A DNA stretch of 64,000 bases, taken from positions 2,928,536-2,992,535 of the forward strand of contig NC_087083.1 of assembly GCF_026151205.1 (NCBI RefSeq). The letters are read 5' to 3'. Under the pieces are notes generated by a model. The model ran no database searches. It was not told where the DNA came from and worked only from the letters and a program-made list of their open reading frames with translations. Origin of the DNA: Bolinopsis microptera (taxonomy: Eukaryota > Ctenophora > Tentaculata > Lobata > Bolinopsidae). Both the position numbers and the translations under genes were made by a program. Shown in pieces: positions 11,053-20,300 of this stretch (positions within the stretch are counted from its first letter, which is position 1; each line of letters starts with the position of its first letter).

Positions 11053-11228
11053 GTAAATAGAACGGTGATTTAAAATTTAATTTGTGTGTTTCCCTTCGTG
11101 TCTGTATTTATTTTTAAGTGCCGTTTTCTTTAATTCCCTCTGACAAATTTTCAAAACGAAATGAGTTCTTACAGTAATTATACTACATGTAATGTGCGAA
11201 TGCACATCACTTCATTTATTGTATTAAT

Positions 11229-11390
11229 GCTTTTCATATGCAAGTTACAGCAAAGTCTTCATGTTATACATCCTGGGTTTGGACAGTATATTAACCGCTT
11301 AGAATATTTCCATCACGATACATAATACTTAATAAATGTAATAGATTTGTAGTGTTGTAATTAGTTTAAAACTAATTATTAATTATAATT
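11229..11390 (+). mobile_element. 3' end of a retroelement, copy A (truncated)
   Basis: Reads LHVIHPGFGQYINRLEYFHH then stop, followed by TAATAGATTTGTAGTGTTGTAATTAG. The same coding tail and 3' tail recur at 57781-57930, so this is a dispersed family, probably a 5'-truncated non-LTR retrotransposon. The rest of 11053-12050 shows no gene. Confidence 0.55.
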
Positions 11391-12095
11391 GCTTATCATT
11401 GATTTGACCCTTTTTATGACGACCAGATTTATTCGGGTCTATAAATACAAATAATGGAATTGATTGACTTGAAAAGTCCCGCCGTGTATGAGCAATCTCT
11501 TGAACAGTGAACACATCCAGATTCCAGCATGGTACAATTCACATCCTTGATTACATTCATTACACCAACCAAATAATAACGGGCTAGTTGATAAAATTGT
11601 TAACTAGCTCTGAAAAAGAAACATTTCTTCAACCTTCCATTTCTTTTTGTTATGATGCAAGTCCACTGTCATTCTCTCGAACAAATCCAGCTCTACAATC
11701 CCTATTCTTAATTTCCACATCCTAACACCCAAATAGTAATGAGTCAGTTGAAATTGTTAACTGAGTAGCTGGAAAGGAAAAAAGTGCTTCGGATAACTCT
11801 TATTAGAGCTTATTAGATATCAACACCGTAAAAATAAAAATTCACAGTCATCAGCGCAATAATATGCCAGGCGCAATAATATACGAAGGATTGCTTATAA
11901 TTATTATTAAATCAAACATTTTATTCTTGGTCCATTTTATTCTTGGTCCTTGGTAATTATTTTATGAATATTAGTGAAAGTAAAATAACAATATAACACA
12001 AATATTAAAAATAGAAAAGACAATAATATAATTATAATGCAAGAGTGTCAAGCTTAACGTGTGTATAAATTATCGGTTCTTTTGCGATAGTCAAA

Positions 12096-12560
12096 ACGCG
12101 ACAACTAGCGCTGGATGGCGACAACTAGCGCTGGATAGCGCTAGTTGTCGCCATCCAGCGCTAGTTGTCGCTATCCAGCGCTGGATAACGCTGGCCAGCG
12201 CAAAATATATATGTTCGATAATTGTCGCTATCCAGCGCTAGTTGTCGCCATCCAGCGCTAGTTGTCGCTATCCAGCGCTAGTTGTCGCTGGCTATGCGAC
12301 ACTGTCGCACGCGATAGTTTGCGATGGCCAGCGCAACTGGCCATCGCAGAAAACAGTTCGATAACTAGCGCTGGATAGCGACAACTAGCGCTGGATAGCG
12401 ACAACTAGCGCTGGATGGCGACAACTAGCGCTGGATGGCGACAACTAGCGCTGGATAGCGACAATTATCGAACATATATATTTTGCGCTGGCCAGCGTTA
12501 TCCAGCGCTGGATAGCGACAACTAGCGCTGGATGGCGACAACTAGCGCTATCCAGCGCTA
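12096..12560. mobile_element. Foldback element built of 20-bp AGCGCT units
   Basis: Two long arms are mutual complements. Each is made of TAGCGCTGGATAGCGACAAC-like units plus a shared block (CCAGCGCTGGATAACGCTGG ... TATATATGTTCGATAATTG). The arms meet in a GC-rich loop at about 12290-12355 with its own GCGATGGCCAGCGC hairpin. A run of 13 A follows at 12561. The structure is that of a foldback transposon; no transposase is present. Confidence 0.75.
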
Positions 12561-12684
12561 AAAAAAAAAAAAATGTAATTTATTATTGTATATGAGATCA
12601 GAATCAAAAGTTGCATTTCAGCCATGGAAATTTACGTTGACATTATTTTTATATAAAACTCATGAAAACAATGGTATTGAAATA

Positions 12685-12774
12685 TGTTCTGAACAAGTGA
12701 GACAACTCTTGCGATAACTGGAAATTTGTCTACATGCCTAACAATGATAAATGGTTAATAAATAAATCACAACA
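12685..12774 (-). repeat. 3' LTR (90 bp)
   Basis: All 90 bases match the 5' LTR. It is preceded on the minus strand by the purine tract at 12775-12786. Confidence 0.85.
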
Positions 12775-12786
12775 TACACCCCCCGT
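12775..12786 (-). promoter_or_regulatory. Polypurine tract of the LTR element
   Basis: The minus strand reads ACGGGGGGTGTA directly before the 3' LTR, the expected position and composition for the plus-strand DNA primer. Confidence 0.6.
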
Positions 12787-12931
12787 AAAAAATCAAATAA
12801 AATTTAAAAATTTAACAAATGGAAACGCGCAAAGGCGCGTTAGCTGAAAAATCGTGCTTTTTATACGAATTTGCGCCATTTCAATGCGCAGATAAGGATA
12901 CATTTAAAACATTGATAAAACTTCTCAAAAG

Positions 12932-15013
12932 TCACATACTCGCAAAAACCATGGCCCTTTTTAGTGAGTCAGCATCATGTGGTACCGGCAAGTCCCTCAA
13001 TGGCTGCATGCGCTCAGGATCAGGACGGATAGTGCCGTGAGAAATTTGATAGCCCAAAATGTTGATAGTTTCAACTGAACTTATAGTCTTATCATGATTC
13101 AACGTTAGTCCCAACTTCTTAATAGTCGATAATAACCCCTTGACGTTTTTGTCGTGATCTTCCTGATCATAGCCCCCAACAGTTATATTGTCCAGATAAG
13201 GAAAAACACTATCTAACTTATTTTCCTCCACAAGTATGTCCATATTACGTTGAAAAACAGGTCCACCATTAGTGACTCCAAAGGGAATGCCATTAAATTC
13301 AAATAGTTTCCCAGCTGCTTCAAAGGCTGTGAGTGGCTTTTCTCCTTCGAGAATCGGGATTTGATGGTAGGCAGACTTAAGATCAAATGTGCTATAAATC
13401 CTGTACTTAGCTATCTGCGAGGCCATAGTGTCAAGGTTTGGCAGAGGATACGCATCTAAGTGTGTGAATTTGTTGATCGTTCGAGAGTAGTCTACCACCA
13501 TTCGGGGCCTTGCCGAATCTAAACCTGTAACGAGGACCTGTGCTCTCCAAGGACTATTACTCGGCCTAATAGTGCCCTGTTCCAATAACTCTTTAACCGA
13601 TTTTGCTATAAATGCTCTCTCTGCATCAGAGTACTTTCTGGACCTACAAGCGATTGGATTGGTGCCTTCCATTAATGTGGAGAATAGAGGTATGGGCTCA
13701 AGGTTCGACATTGAAAGCTGTGCACAGTTCCTACCAGCTTCATCTATCACCAAGGGATCTCTATTTCCTCCGAAATTAACCACAAGATTCATATGACTTC
13801 GGAGTAAATCCAAACCCACGATTGCGTCGCAACATAGTTTGTCCATAACTGATAATTTACACTCTGAATAGGAGTGGCCTTCAATCACAATATCTACTAC
13901 ACAGGACCCCTGAGTGTTTGTTGACATTGATTCCGAAGCTAAAGTTATTTTGTTCGTACCCGGGCCTATCGTTATGCCATTTCGCCTAGCAAAACCCAAG
14001 TCAACAAAACTCTCTGAGCTACCAGTGTCAATCAAAATGTAAGCGATATGATTATTTACCTTTGCGTTGACGGTTGTCTGAGACAGCGTTGAAGGTGTCG
14101 ACGGAGACATAGCACAAAGATAAGAGAATGGGGATGATTGCTGGGGCTGATCAGCAGGCGGGACGTTGTAGGCGTTGTTAACTGGAGTATAAGCGTTGTT
14201 TGCAGAGTTCTTCTTAGAGAAGTAATCATTAGGTGCGGTCTTCCCAAGACCCGTCGCTGATCGACATACTCGTGCCCAATGTCCTCGCTTACCGCAAGTT
14301 TTACAAGTAGTATTATTAGCAGGACACGCTGTTCGAACATGGTACTCCTTACCACAATATCCACACTTTATATTAGGACTAACTGAATTGCCGTGAGTGG
14401 CAGCTACAACCGCATGATCCTTTGAATCCAGTCCAGAATCGTTTCCATTAACAATACCATTTAGATTAGAACCGTTATACTTTTCATTGTTTGAGATTGA
14501 TTGCTCCAGAGTACAAGCCAGAGTGATGGTATCATCTAAACTTTTAGTGTCCTCCATTAGGCGCTGCCGAATTTGCTTGTCCCTTAGCCCACTGATAAGA
14601 GCTGTTCTAATGCTCTCTTCCCCATGAACAGCAGCTGATACTTCGGTAAAATTACACTGTTTCGCCAGTGTCCGCAACGCCAAGACGAATTGATCAACTG
14701 ATTCAGCTTCAGTTTGACTCCGTGTAGATAAACAAAATCGAGCAAAGTTAGTATTCTTTGTTTTAACAAACAAACCATTCAAGATTTTAACTGCCTCCGA
14801 AAACTTTGTTTCACCCTTGATAGTTGTATATATTGAGGGGCTCACATAATTGCAAAGCACCATATATTGTGTCTCTTCGGTGTTAGCTTTTTCACCAAGA
14901 ATAGTAATAAAATTGTCTAGAGTCTGTTTCCAGTGCAGGTAGGTATCTGCAACTTCGTCACCTTTATCTGTGAGGGTGATGTCCAAGCGCTGAGGGCTTA
15001 AAAACTTTTCCAT
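12932..15013 (-). CDS. Gag-protease-reverse transcriptase polyprotein, truncated
   Basis: One frame of 693 codons. I start it at ATG 15013 (MEKFLSPQRL) because the upstream ATG at 15055 lies inside the LTR. Residues 1-200 are a gag-like helical region. Two CCHC knuckles at about 215-250 read CGYCGKEYHVRTAC and CKTCGKRGHWARVC. A retropepsin motif IDTGSSESF lies near 328. The reverse transcriptase spans about 450-690 with MVVDYSRTINKFT, STFDLKSAYHQIPI, GIPFGVTNGGPVFQR and PYLDNITVGG. The catalytic box is YLDN, not the usual YLDD; related invertebrate elements with Asn here may exist, but in this copy it could also mean loss of activity. The frame breaks just after DSLKRAM, where connection and RNase H should begin, and only about 150 bp remain before the 3' LTR. 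Gag, protease and RT share one frame with no internal stop. Confidence 0.9.
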   Translation of the reverse strand: MEKFLSPQRLDITLTDKGDEVADTYLHWKQTLDNFITILGEKANTEETQYMVLCNYVSPSIYTTIKGETKFSEAVKILNGLFVKTKNTNFARFCLSTRSQTEAESVDQFVLALRTLAKQCNFTEVSAAVHGEESIRTALISGLRDKQIRQRLMEDTKSLDDTITLACTLEQSISNNEKYNGSNLNGIVNGNDSGLDSKDHAVVAATHGNSVSPNIKCGYCGKEYHVRTACPANNTTCKTCGKRGHWARVCRSATGLGKTAPNDYFSKKNSANNAYTPVNNAYNVPPADQPQQSSPFSYLCAMSPSTPSTLSQTTVNAKVNNHIAYILIDTGSSESFVDLGFARRNGITIGPGTNKITLASESMSTNTQGSCVVDIVIEGHSYSECKLSVMDKLCCDAIVGLDLLRSHMNLVVNFGGNRDPLVIDEAGRNCAQLSMSNLEPIPLFSTLMEGTNPIACRSRKYSDAERAFIAKSVKELLEQGTIRPSNSPWRAQVLVTGLDSARPRMVVDYSRTINKFTHLDAYPLPNLDTMASQIAKYRIYSTFDLKSAYHQIPILEGEKPLTAFEAAGKLFEFNGIPFGVTNGGPVFQRNMDILVEENKLDSVFPYLDNITVGGYDQEDHDKNVKGLLSTIKKLGLTLNHDKTISSVETINILGYQISHGTIRPDPERMQPLRDLPVPHDADSLKRAMVFASM

Positions 15014-15021
15014 GATGAGGG

Positions 15022-15033
15022 ATGTAGACAAAT
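15022..15033 (-). promoter_or_regulatory. Self-complementary primer-binding site
   Basis: On the minus strand ATTTGTCTACAT begins one base after the 5' LTR. It is the exact complement of ATGTAGACAAAT inside the LTR (15085 down to 15074). This matches the Tf1 type of self-priming, where the RNA 5' end anneals to the primer site, better than any tRNA 3' end I could match. Confidence 0.55.
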
Positions 15034-15034
15034 A

Positions 15035-15124
15035 TGTTCTGAACAAGTGAGACAACTCTTGCGATAACTGGAAATTTGTCTACATGCCTAACAATGATAA
15101 ATGGTTAATAAATAAATCACAACA
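15035..15124 (-). repeat. 5' LTR (90 bp)
   Basis: Begins TGTTGTGATT and ends GTTCAGAACA on the minus strand. It is identical to the copy at 12685-12774. It is very short for an LTR, with about 39 nt before the proposed RNA start at 15085. Confidence 0.85.
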
Positions 15125-15374
15125 AAATATAAGTTGTATAATGTGTGGCCGGATGACAAGTACAACTACAACTACCTAAACTAAAAAATAAATTTGAATT
15201 GAACAATTAATTCGGCAGAACCAATTCATAGTCACGTTTCAAAACAGCTGGGTTGCGCCTTCATCAGTAACAATGCATGGCATGTTATCACCTAAAGACA
15301 GCTAACAAGGTCATGTCACGTGTCAACACAAGTACGGTCCCCCAACTGATCCCACCCGCTAATTCTAGACAGCT

Positions 15375-15725
15375 ACTGGGTGCTAAATCACTCTACTGGG
15401 TGCTAAATCACTCTACTGGGTGCTAAATCACTCTACTGGGTGCTAAATCACTCTACTGGGTGCTAAATCACCCTACTGGGTGCTAAATCACCCTACTGGG
15501 TGCTAAATCACCCTACTGGGTGCTAAATCACCCTACTGGGTGCTAAATCACCCTACTGGGTGCTAAATCACTCTACTGGGTGCTAAATCACTCTACTGGG
15601 TGCTAAATCACTCTACTGGGTGCTAAATCACTCTACTGGGTGCTAAATCACTCTACTGGGTGCTAAATCACTTTAATAGTAATGGGTGCTAAATCACTCT
15701 ACTAGGTGCTAAATCACTCTACATT
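15375..15725. repeat. 20-bp minisatellite CTACTGGGTGCTAAATCACT, about 17 copies
   Basis: Nearly perfect, with a CCCTACT variant in five or six consecutive middle copies and a degenerate end at 15671-15725. Flanking DNA at 15130-15374 and 15726-16490 shows no gene. Confidence 0.9.
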
Positions 15726-16491
15726 CGACAGCTACTGGGTGCGAGTGATAAAATAAACTTCAACTTGGCAACAAACTCATTAGCCATGATCATGATTCAT
15801 TTTCAATATTCATGGTGCAATATGTTGAATTTTCGTCCGGAGACAATTTTTGTCTTTGTATGTGTAATTTTGGTTTGAACTGTTTAATTTTTTCGAATGC
15901 ATGATTTATTTGAATCAAGAATTGGAAACGTGTATGAATTGTCATTTATCACAACATACCGTTTACTTGTACAAAGAAAAATTGCAGATGAAAATGAATT
16001 CTTTATAGCGAAAATGAAAATCTAAGTCCATACCAATTTATTAAAGTTAATGTTAAATAACCCTAAAAATTGTAAAAATGAATAGCACATAATCTTTACG
16101 AAAAACAACTATCAGAGAATAGAAAATTGTGTTGACATTTAATATTTTACGAGAAAATTGATTAGCCTTTCAAAATATTTTCACTTAAGTTAAACGAAAC
16201 CACAAAAAAACATGATTTGCAACAATCCATTTTAATCTGCTTCAAGTTCAAAACGGCTGCCCAACAACAGCGGTTGAATCTTCTACAATTTGACCATTTG
16301 ATGTCAATTGTAACACATGAAAGACCGTACTGTCAGGCTACCATTTAAATTTCCTCTTAAATTCCAATCCTCCAAAATATTGGGTGCACCTTAGACCCGA
16401 TTACCTGATTGTCTTTTTTGTTCCAAAATATTGATAGTAAATAACTAAGGACAGCAAATATCCATTGCACTATTGACACTTCACAACCTCC

Positions 16492-16836
16492 TTTAATTCT
16501 CCTCGACCCTGATATTAGAGATGCCCTCCTCCACATCCGCTACATCGTCCATACAGCTCCTTTAATTCTCCTCGACCCTGATATTAGAGATGCCCTCCTC
16601 CACATCCGCTACATCGTCTGTACAGCTCCTTTAATTCTCCTCGACCCTGATATTAGAGATGCCCTCCTCCACATCCGTTACATCGTCTGTACAGCTCCTT
16701 TAATTCTCCTCGACCCTGATATTAGAGATGCCCTCCTCCACATCCGCTACATCGTCTGTACAGCTCCTTTAATTCTCCTCGACCCTGATATTAGAGATGC
16801 CCTCCTCCACATCCGCTACATCGTCTGTAACCAACC
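16492..16836 (-). repeat. 69-bp tandem copies of the LIM gene's final coding segment
   Basis: Five copies begin at 16492, 16561, 16630, 16699 and 16768. The last is the true coding copy, encoding TDDVADVEEGISNIRVEEN and its TAA stop. The other four lie in the 3' flank, each preserving that frame and stop. Differences are a few bases (CATCGTCCATAC in the first unit). Confidence 0.9.
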
Positions 16837-17331
16837 CTGCAACCTCCTCCTCCGCTCCGTCATCAAAATACTCGCTCTCCCCGAACCCCTCCAAATAAGG
16901 CTCACACTCCGTGTGCCAGAATATTCCATCCTGGGTGAAGATCTCCTGCCCTTCAGCGAAGGAGTTACTGCACACTTGGCACCTAAGACAGGAGTTGTGG
17001 TAACTGACACCCCCCGCTTGGAGAACCCTCCCCACGATAAACTCATCGCATATCTTACACTTTTGTCCGAACAAGTTGAGGTAATCCGACTCGCAGTAGG
17101 GGTGACCGTCCTTCACCATGTACTCCCCTGCTAACGGAGCTTTACAGTAGTAACAAGCAAAGCAGTCCACATGCCAGTCTGACTCCATGGCAACCACACT
17201 CCGCCCCGTAATGTCCTTGTTGCAGCCCTTGCATGAGCTCAGACGAGTAGAGGCTTGAGATTTGGCTCGGCAGCTCTCACAGATAGGGCGTCCTTCGTCG
17301 AATAAAACCCGGGAACCACTGTTGAACCCAC
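16769..17331 (-). CDS. LIM gene terminal exon (LIM2 end to stop)
   Basis: Acceptor TTCCTCAG/GTGGG. Encodes the end of LIM2 (VLFDEGRPICESC), all of LIM3 and LIM4, then an acidic tail (ESEYFDDGAEEEVAG). The TAA is at 16769-16771. A possible AATAAA on the minus strand lies at 16037-16042. Confidence 0.85.
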
Positions 17332-20300
17332 CTGAGGAACAAGGTCAGATTTATAGATCAGATATCAGTACAGTTTTACAAAAACTTGTTTTTTGCAAAT
17401 AATTGTAAACCACTGTCAAGGTTTGTCGGCCGATAAACCATCTGAAAATGTATTTCTTTCACTCATTTAGATAGGGTCTGGACTCTACCACAACTTTTAT
17501 ATCTCGCTTAAATCTAAACTATCAGACTCCACAGCCAACATCCATTTAAGTTTTCCAACTCATGTACTATACCGGATACTATACCGCATTCCGAAGCAAG
17601 TCATAAATTAAGCTAATTTTTGGAAGCTCTTCAAGGACGTAATGTGTATGACGGTACTTAAACGTTGCTGTCCAAAGATACATAGTTAAAATACTGATGC
17701 TATGCACACCTTAATACGGAACGCTACATACCGTGATCTAGGTTTTTTAAGAATTGAGGTCATTCAGCTAGCAGAATCGGCATATTGAGTGCCATGTACC
17801 AGTTTTATATAAAATTAGTGAACTCTGGAATATGTCTTAACTATCGTGGGAAAATATTTTCGTCACTTATAATACAGTATGAAAAATCTTAAATCAGCCA
17901 AAACGTAATTGGTTACGAGATTTTCACCCTGTCCAGGAAAATCGCATCTATGGAATGATTACTTTATCTAAGGAGGAAATTTCAGCAATATGAACTACTC
18001 CTCTCCGACATGCAAGGTATCTTCACAATATATTCACCCTTATACTTATAACAAGCTAATTTACAGTTTTCACAATATCATCTGGTGTAACTTTACTCCG
18101 GAGTACTGAATTTTGTGGCATTTCTGAACAAATTATGTAAAACAAGTTTTTGTTTGATAGTTGGGGACGAAATGAGAGTCTCCACTCAGTGTTTCAAAAC
18201 AAATAGTTGTCGACGTTTCGGCAACACGCCTTGGTCCCCAACTATCAAACTATATGATCAATCCACTCATAAGAGCGGAGAAAGATTGTCATAAAACAAG
18301 TTCTGTCAGATAATAGCAGATCGTTAAATGTAACAATTAATTAATAATCTAACCTCCACACTAGACTGAGAAATAGCAGATCGTTAAGTTTAACAATTAA
18401 TTAATAATCTAACCTCCACAATAGACTGAGAAATAGCAGATCGTTAAATGTAACAATTAATTAATAATCTAACCTCCGCACTAGACTGAGAAATAGCAGA
18501 TCGTTAAATGTAACAATTAATCAATTAATTAATAATCTAACCTCCGCACTAGACTGAGAAATAGCAGATTGTTAAATGTGACAATTAATTAATAATCTAA
18601 CCTCTGCACTGAGAATTAGCAGATCTTTAAGTTCAACAATTAATTAATTAATCAATAATCTAACCTCCGCATTGAGAGCACTTGAAGCACCTAGTATGAT
18701 AACTCCTCTTCTGAACAGTAAACCCCTCCCCCTCGATGAAGCTGGAACAGACCACACACTTAGTCCCGAATAGCTCGTGGTAGTCTTTAGAGCAGTAGTA
18801 CTTCTCTGCACGTGCAAAGAATCCGGTGGAAGCTAGAGGTTCCTGAGAGGAGTTTTAGTTTAGCTAGAGGTTCCTGAGAGAAGTGTTAGTTTAGCTAGAG
18901 GTTCCTGAGAGAAGTGTTAGTTTAGTATGTCGATCAGAATATCTTGCCCAATACTCTTATTTTAACTCTAACTCTCTCCATCCTATTGAGTACTGAGGCT
19001 TGTAATCGCTGGTAAACGATTGTCTGTTGTACTTGTAGAATGTAGGACGATTGTTACCCTATATGAGAGCATTCCTGTCATAAGGGAAAGGAAGCAGTTC
19101 TAACGAGCTCTTCTCAAACACAAGGATATAACTTGTGAACTCGGCTAGTATATATGAAACATTTGTCATGGAGTTGTAGAGGGAGTTATGTGCCTCGCCG
19201 GGCTAAAGTAGTGGATGACCTTGCTGTGCGGCAAGTTAAACAAGGATCTGAAACTACTAGTTCCGTACAGACTCAACTCTGCACCCGTGTCAATATGTTC
19301 ATTATATGCAAGCCTCTTGATTTATAATCTCATACATTTCAGAGCCCCATTATTTATCGTACTTTTTTACAATTTCAAAGTACAAATAGCAAACTGACAT
19401 TATAAGGAAGCCAGATAAACCCCGCACCAAATTTCTGCTGCTTCACTACAAACATTACACTCTTATAGAGTCAAAACTATTTTAGTGTTCTCTAAAATTG
19501 CAGCAGTAAGAGGTTAAATCACGGACAAGTATGTAGGTGAGAATAAGGTGAGTTCATGAATCCGAGATTTAGGAAACATTTTGGAAACATGAGACAAAAT
19601 TGAGATAACATGGAAATGTGTTTTTTAGCCGTAGTTATGCCTGGACTGACTTAAAATCTGTTTGACAAATCAAACTCAGTTCACGGAAATTTACAGCCAA
19701 ATTGCCAAAAAACGTGTATCAGAAGTTGTCCAAATGCTTAACCAAAATCTCGGATTTAAAATCTATCTGGTATTGGTAAAGGGACATATCATTGTGTACT
19801 AACATTTCGAGCCACTCAGAAGTGGTTTCCAAAATCTCAGATTCTGAATAAAGTACTTCTTAAAACGGCTACACTGAGTATAAGTGATTAAAGGTAATTA
19901 TAATACCTAAAACAAATAAGCAACACTATAATAACAGTTGCTTAAATGTAGTAGTACACTTTGACAAGACATGACAGCACTGGAAATAGCATCAGTCAGA
20001 GTTAAATCACGGAAAAGAATTTAGCTCACAATGAGAACAAAGTGCAATATGAAGAGTATGTTATACATTTCATTGAGTACAGTAAAACATCCTTTTCAGT
20101 AAAACCCCGGTTTAATTGACACTAATCCCTTCCCGGTATAATATGTTAAATCAGTGTTAAAAAGAGTACCCACACTTCAGGAAGTATAAAAGAGTACCCA
20201 CACTGCAGGAAGTATAAAAAGAGTACCCACACTGCAGGAAGTTTTAAAAGAGTACCCGCACTGCAGGAATTATAAAAAGAGTACCCACACTGCAGGAAGT

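Larger units (their letters stand above)
12680..15129 (-). mobile_element. Internally deleted Ty3/Gypsy-like LTR retrotransposon
   Basis: The element has two identical 90-bp LTRs (12685-12774 and 15035-15124), each TG...CA on either strand, and is flanked by the 5-bp duplication AAATA (12680-12684 and 15125-15129). On the minus strand it runs 5' LTR, primer site, gag-pro-RT frame, a short remnant, a purine tract and 3' LTR. RNase H and integrase are absent, so it depends on other copies for integration. The identity of the LTRs and the long open frame point to recent insertion. Confidence 0.9.
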
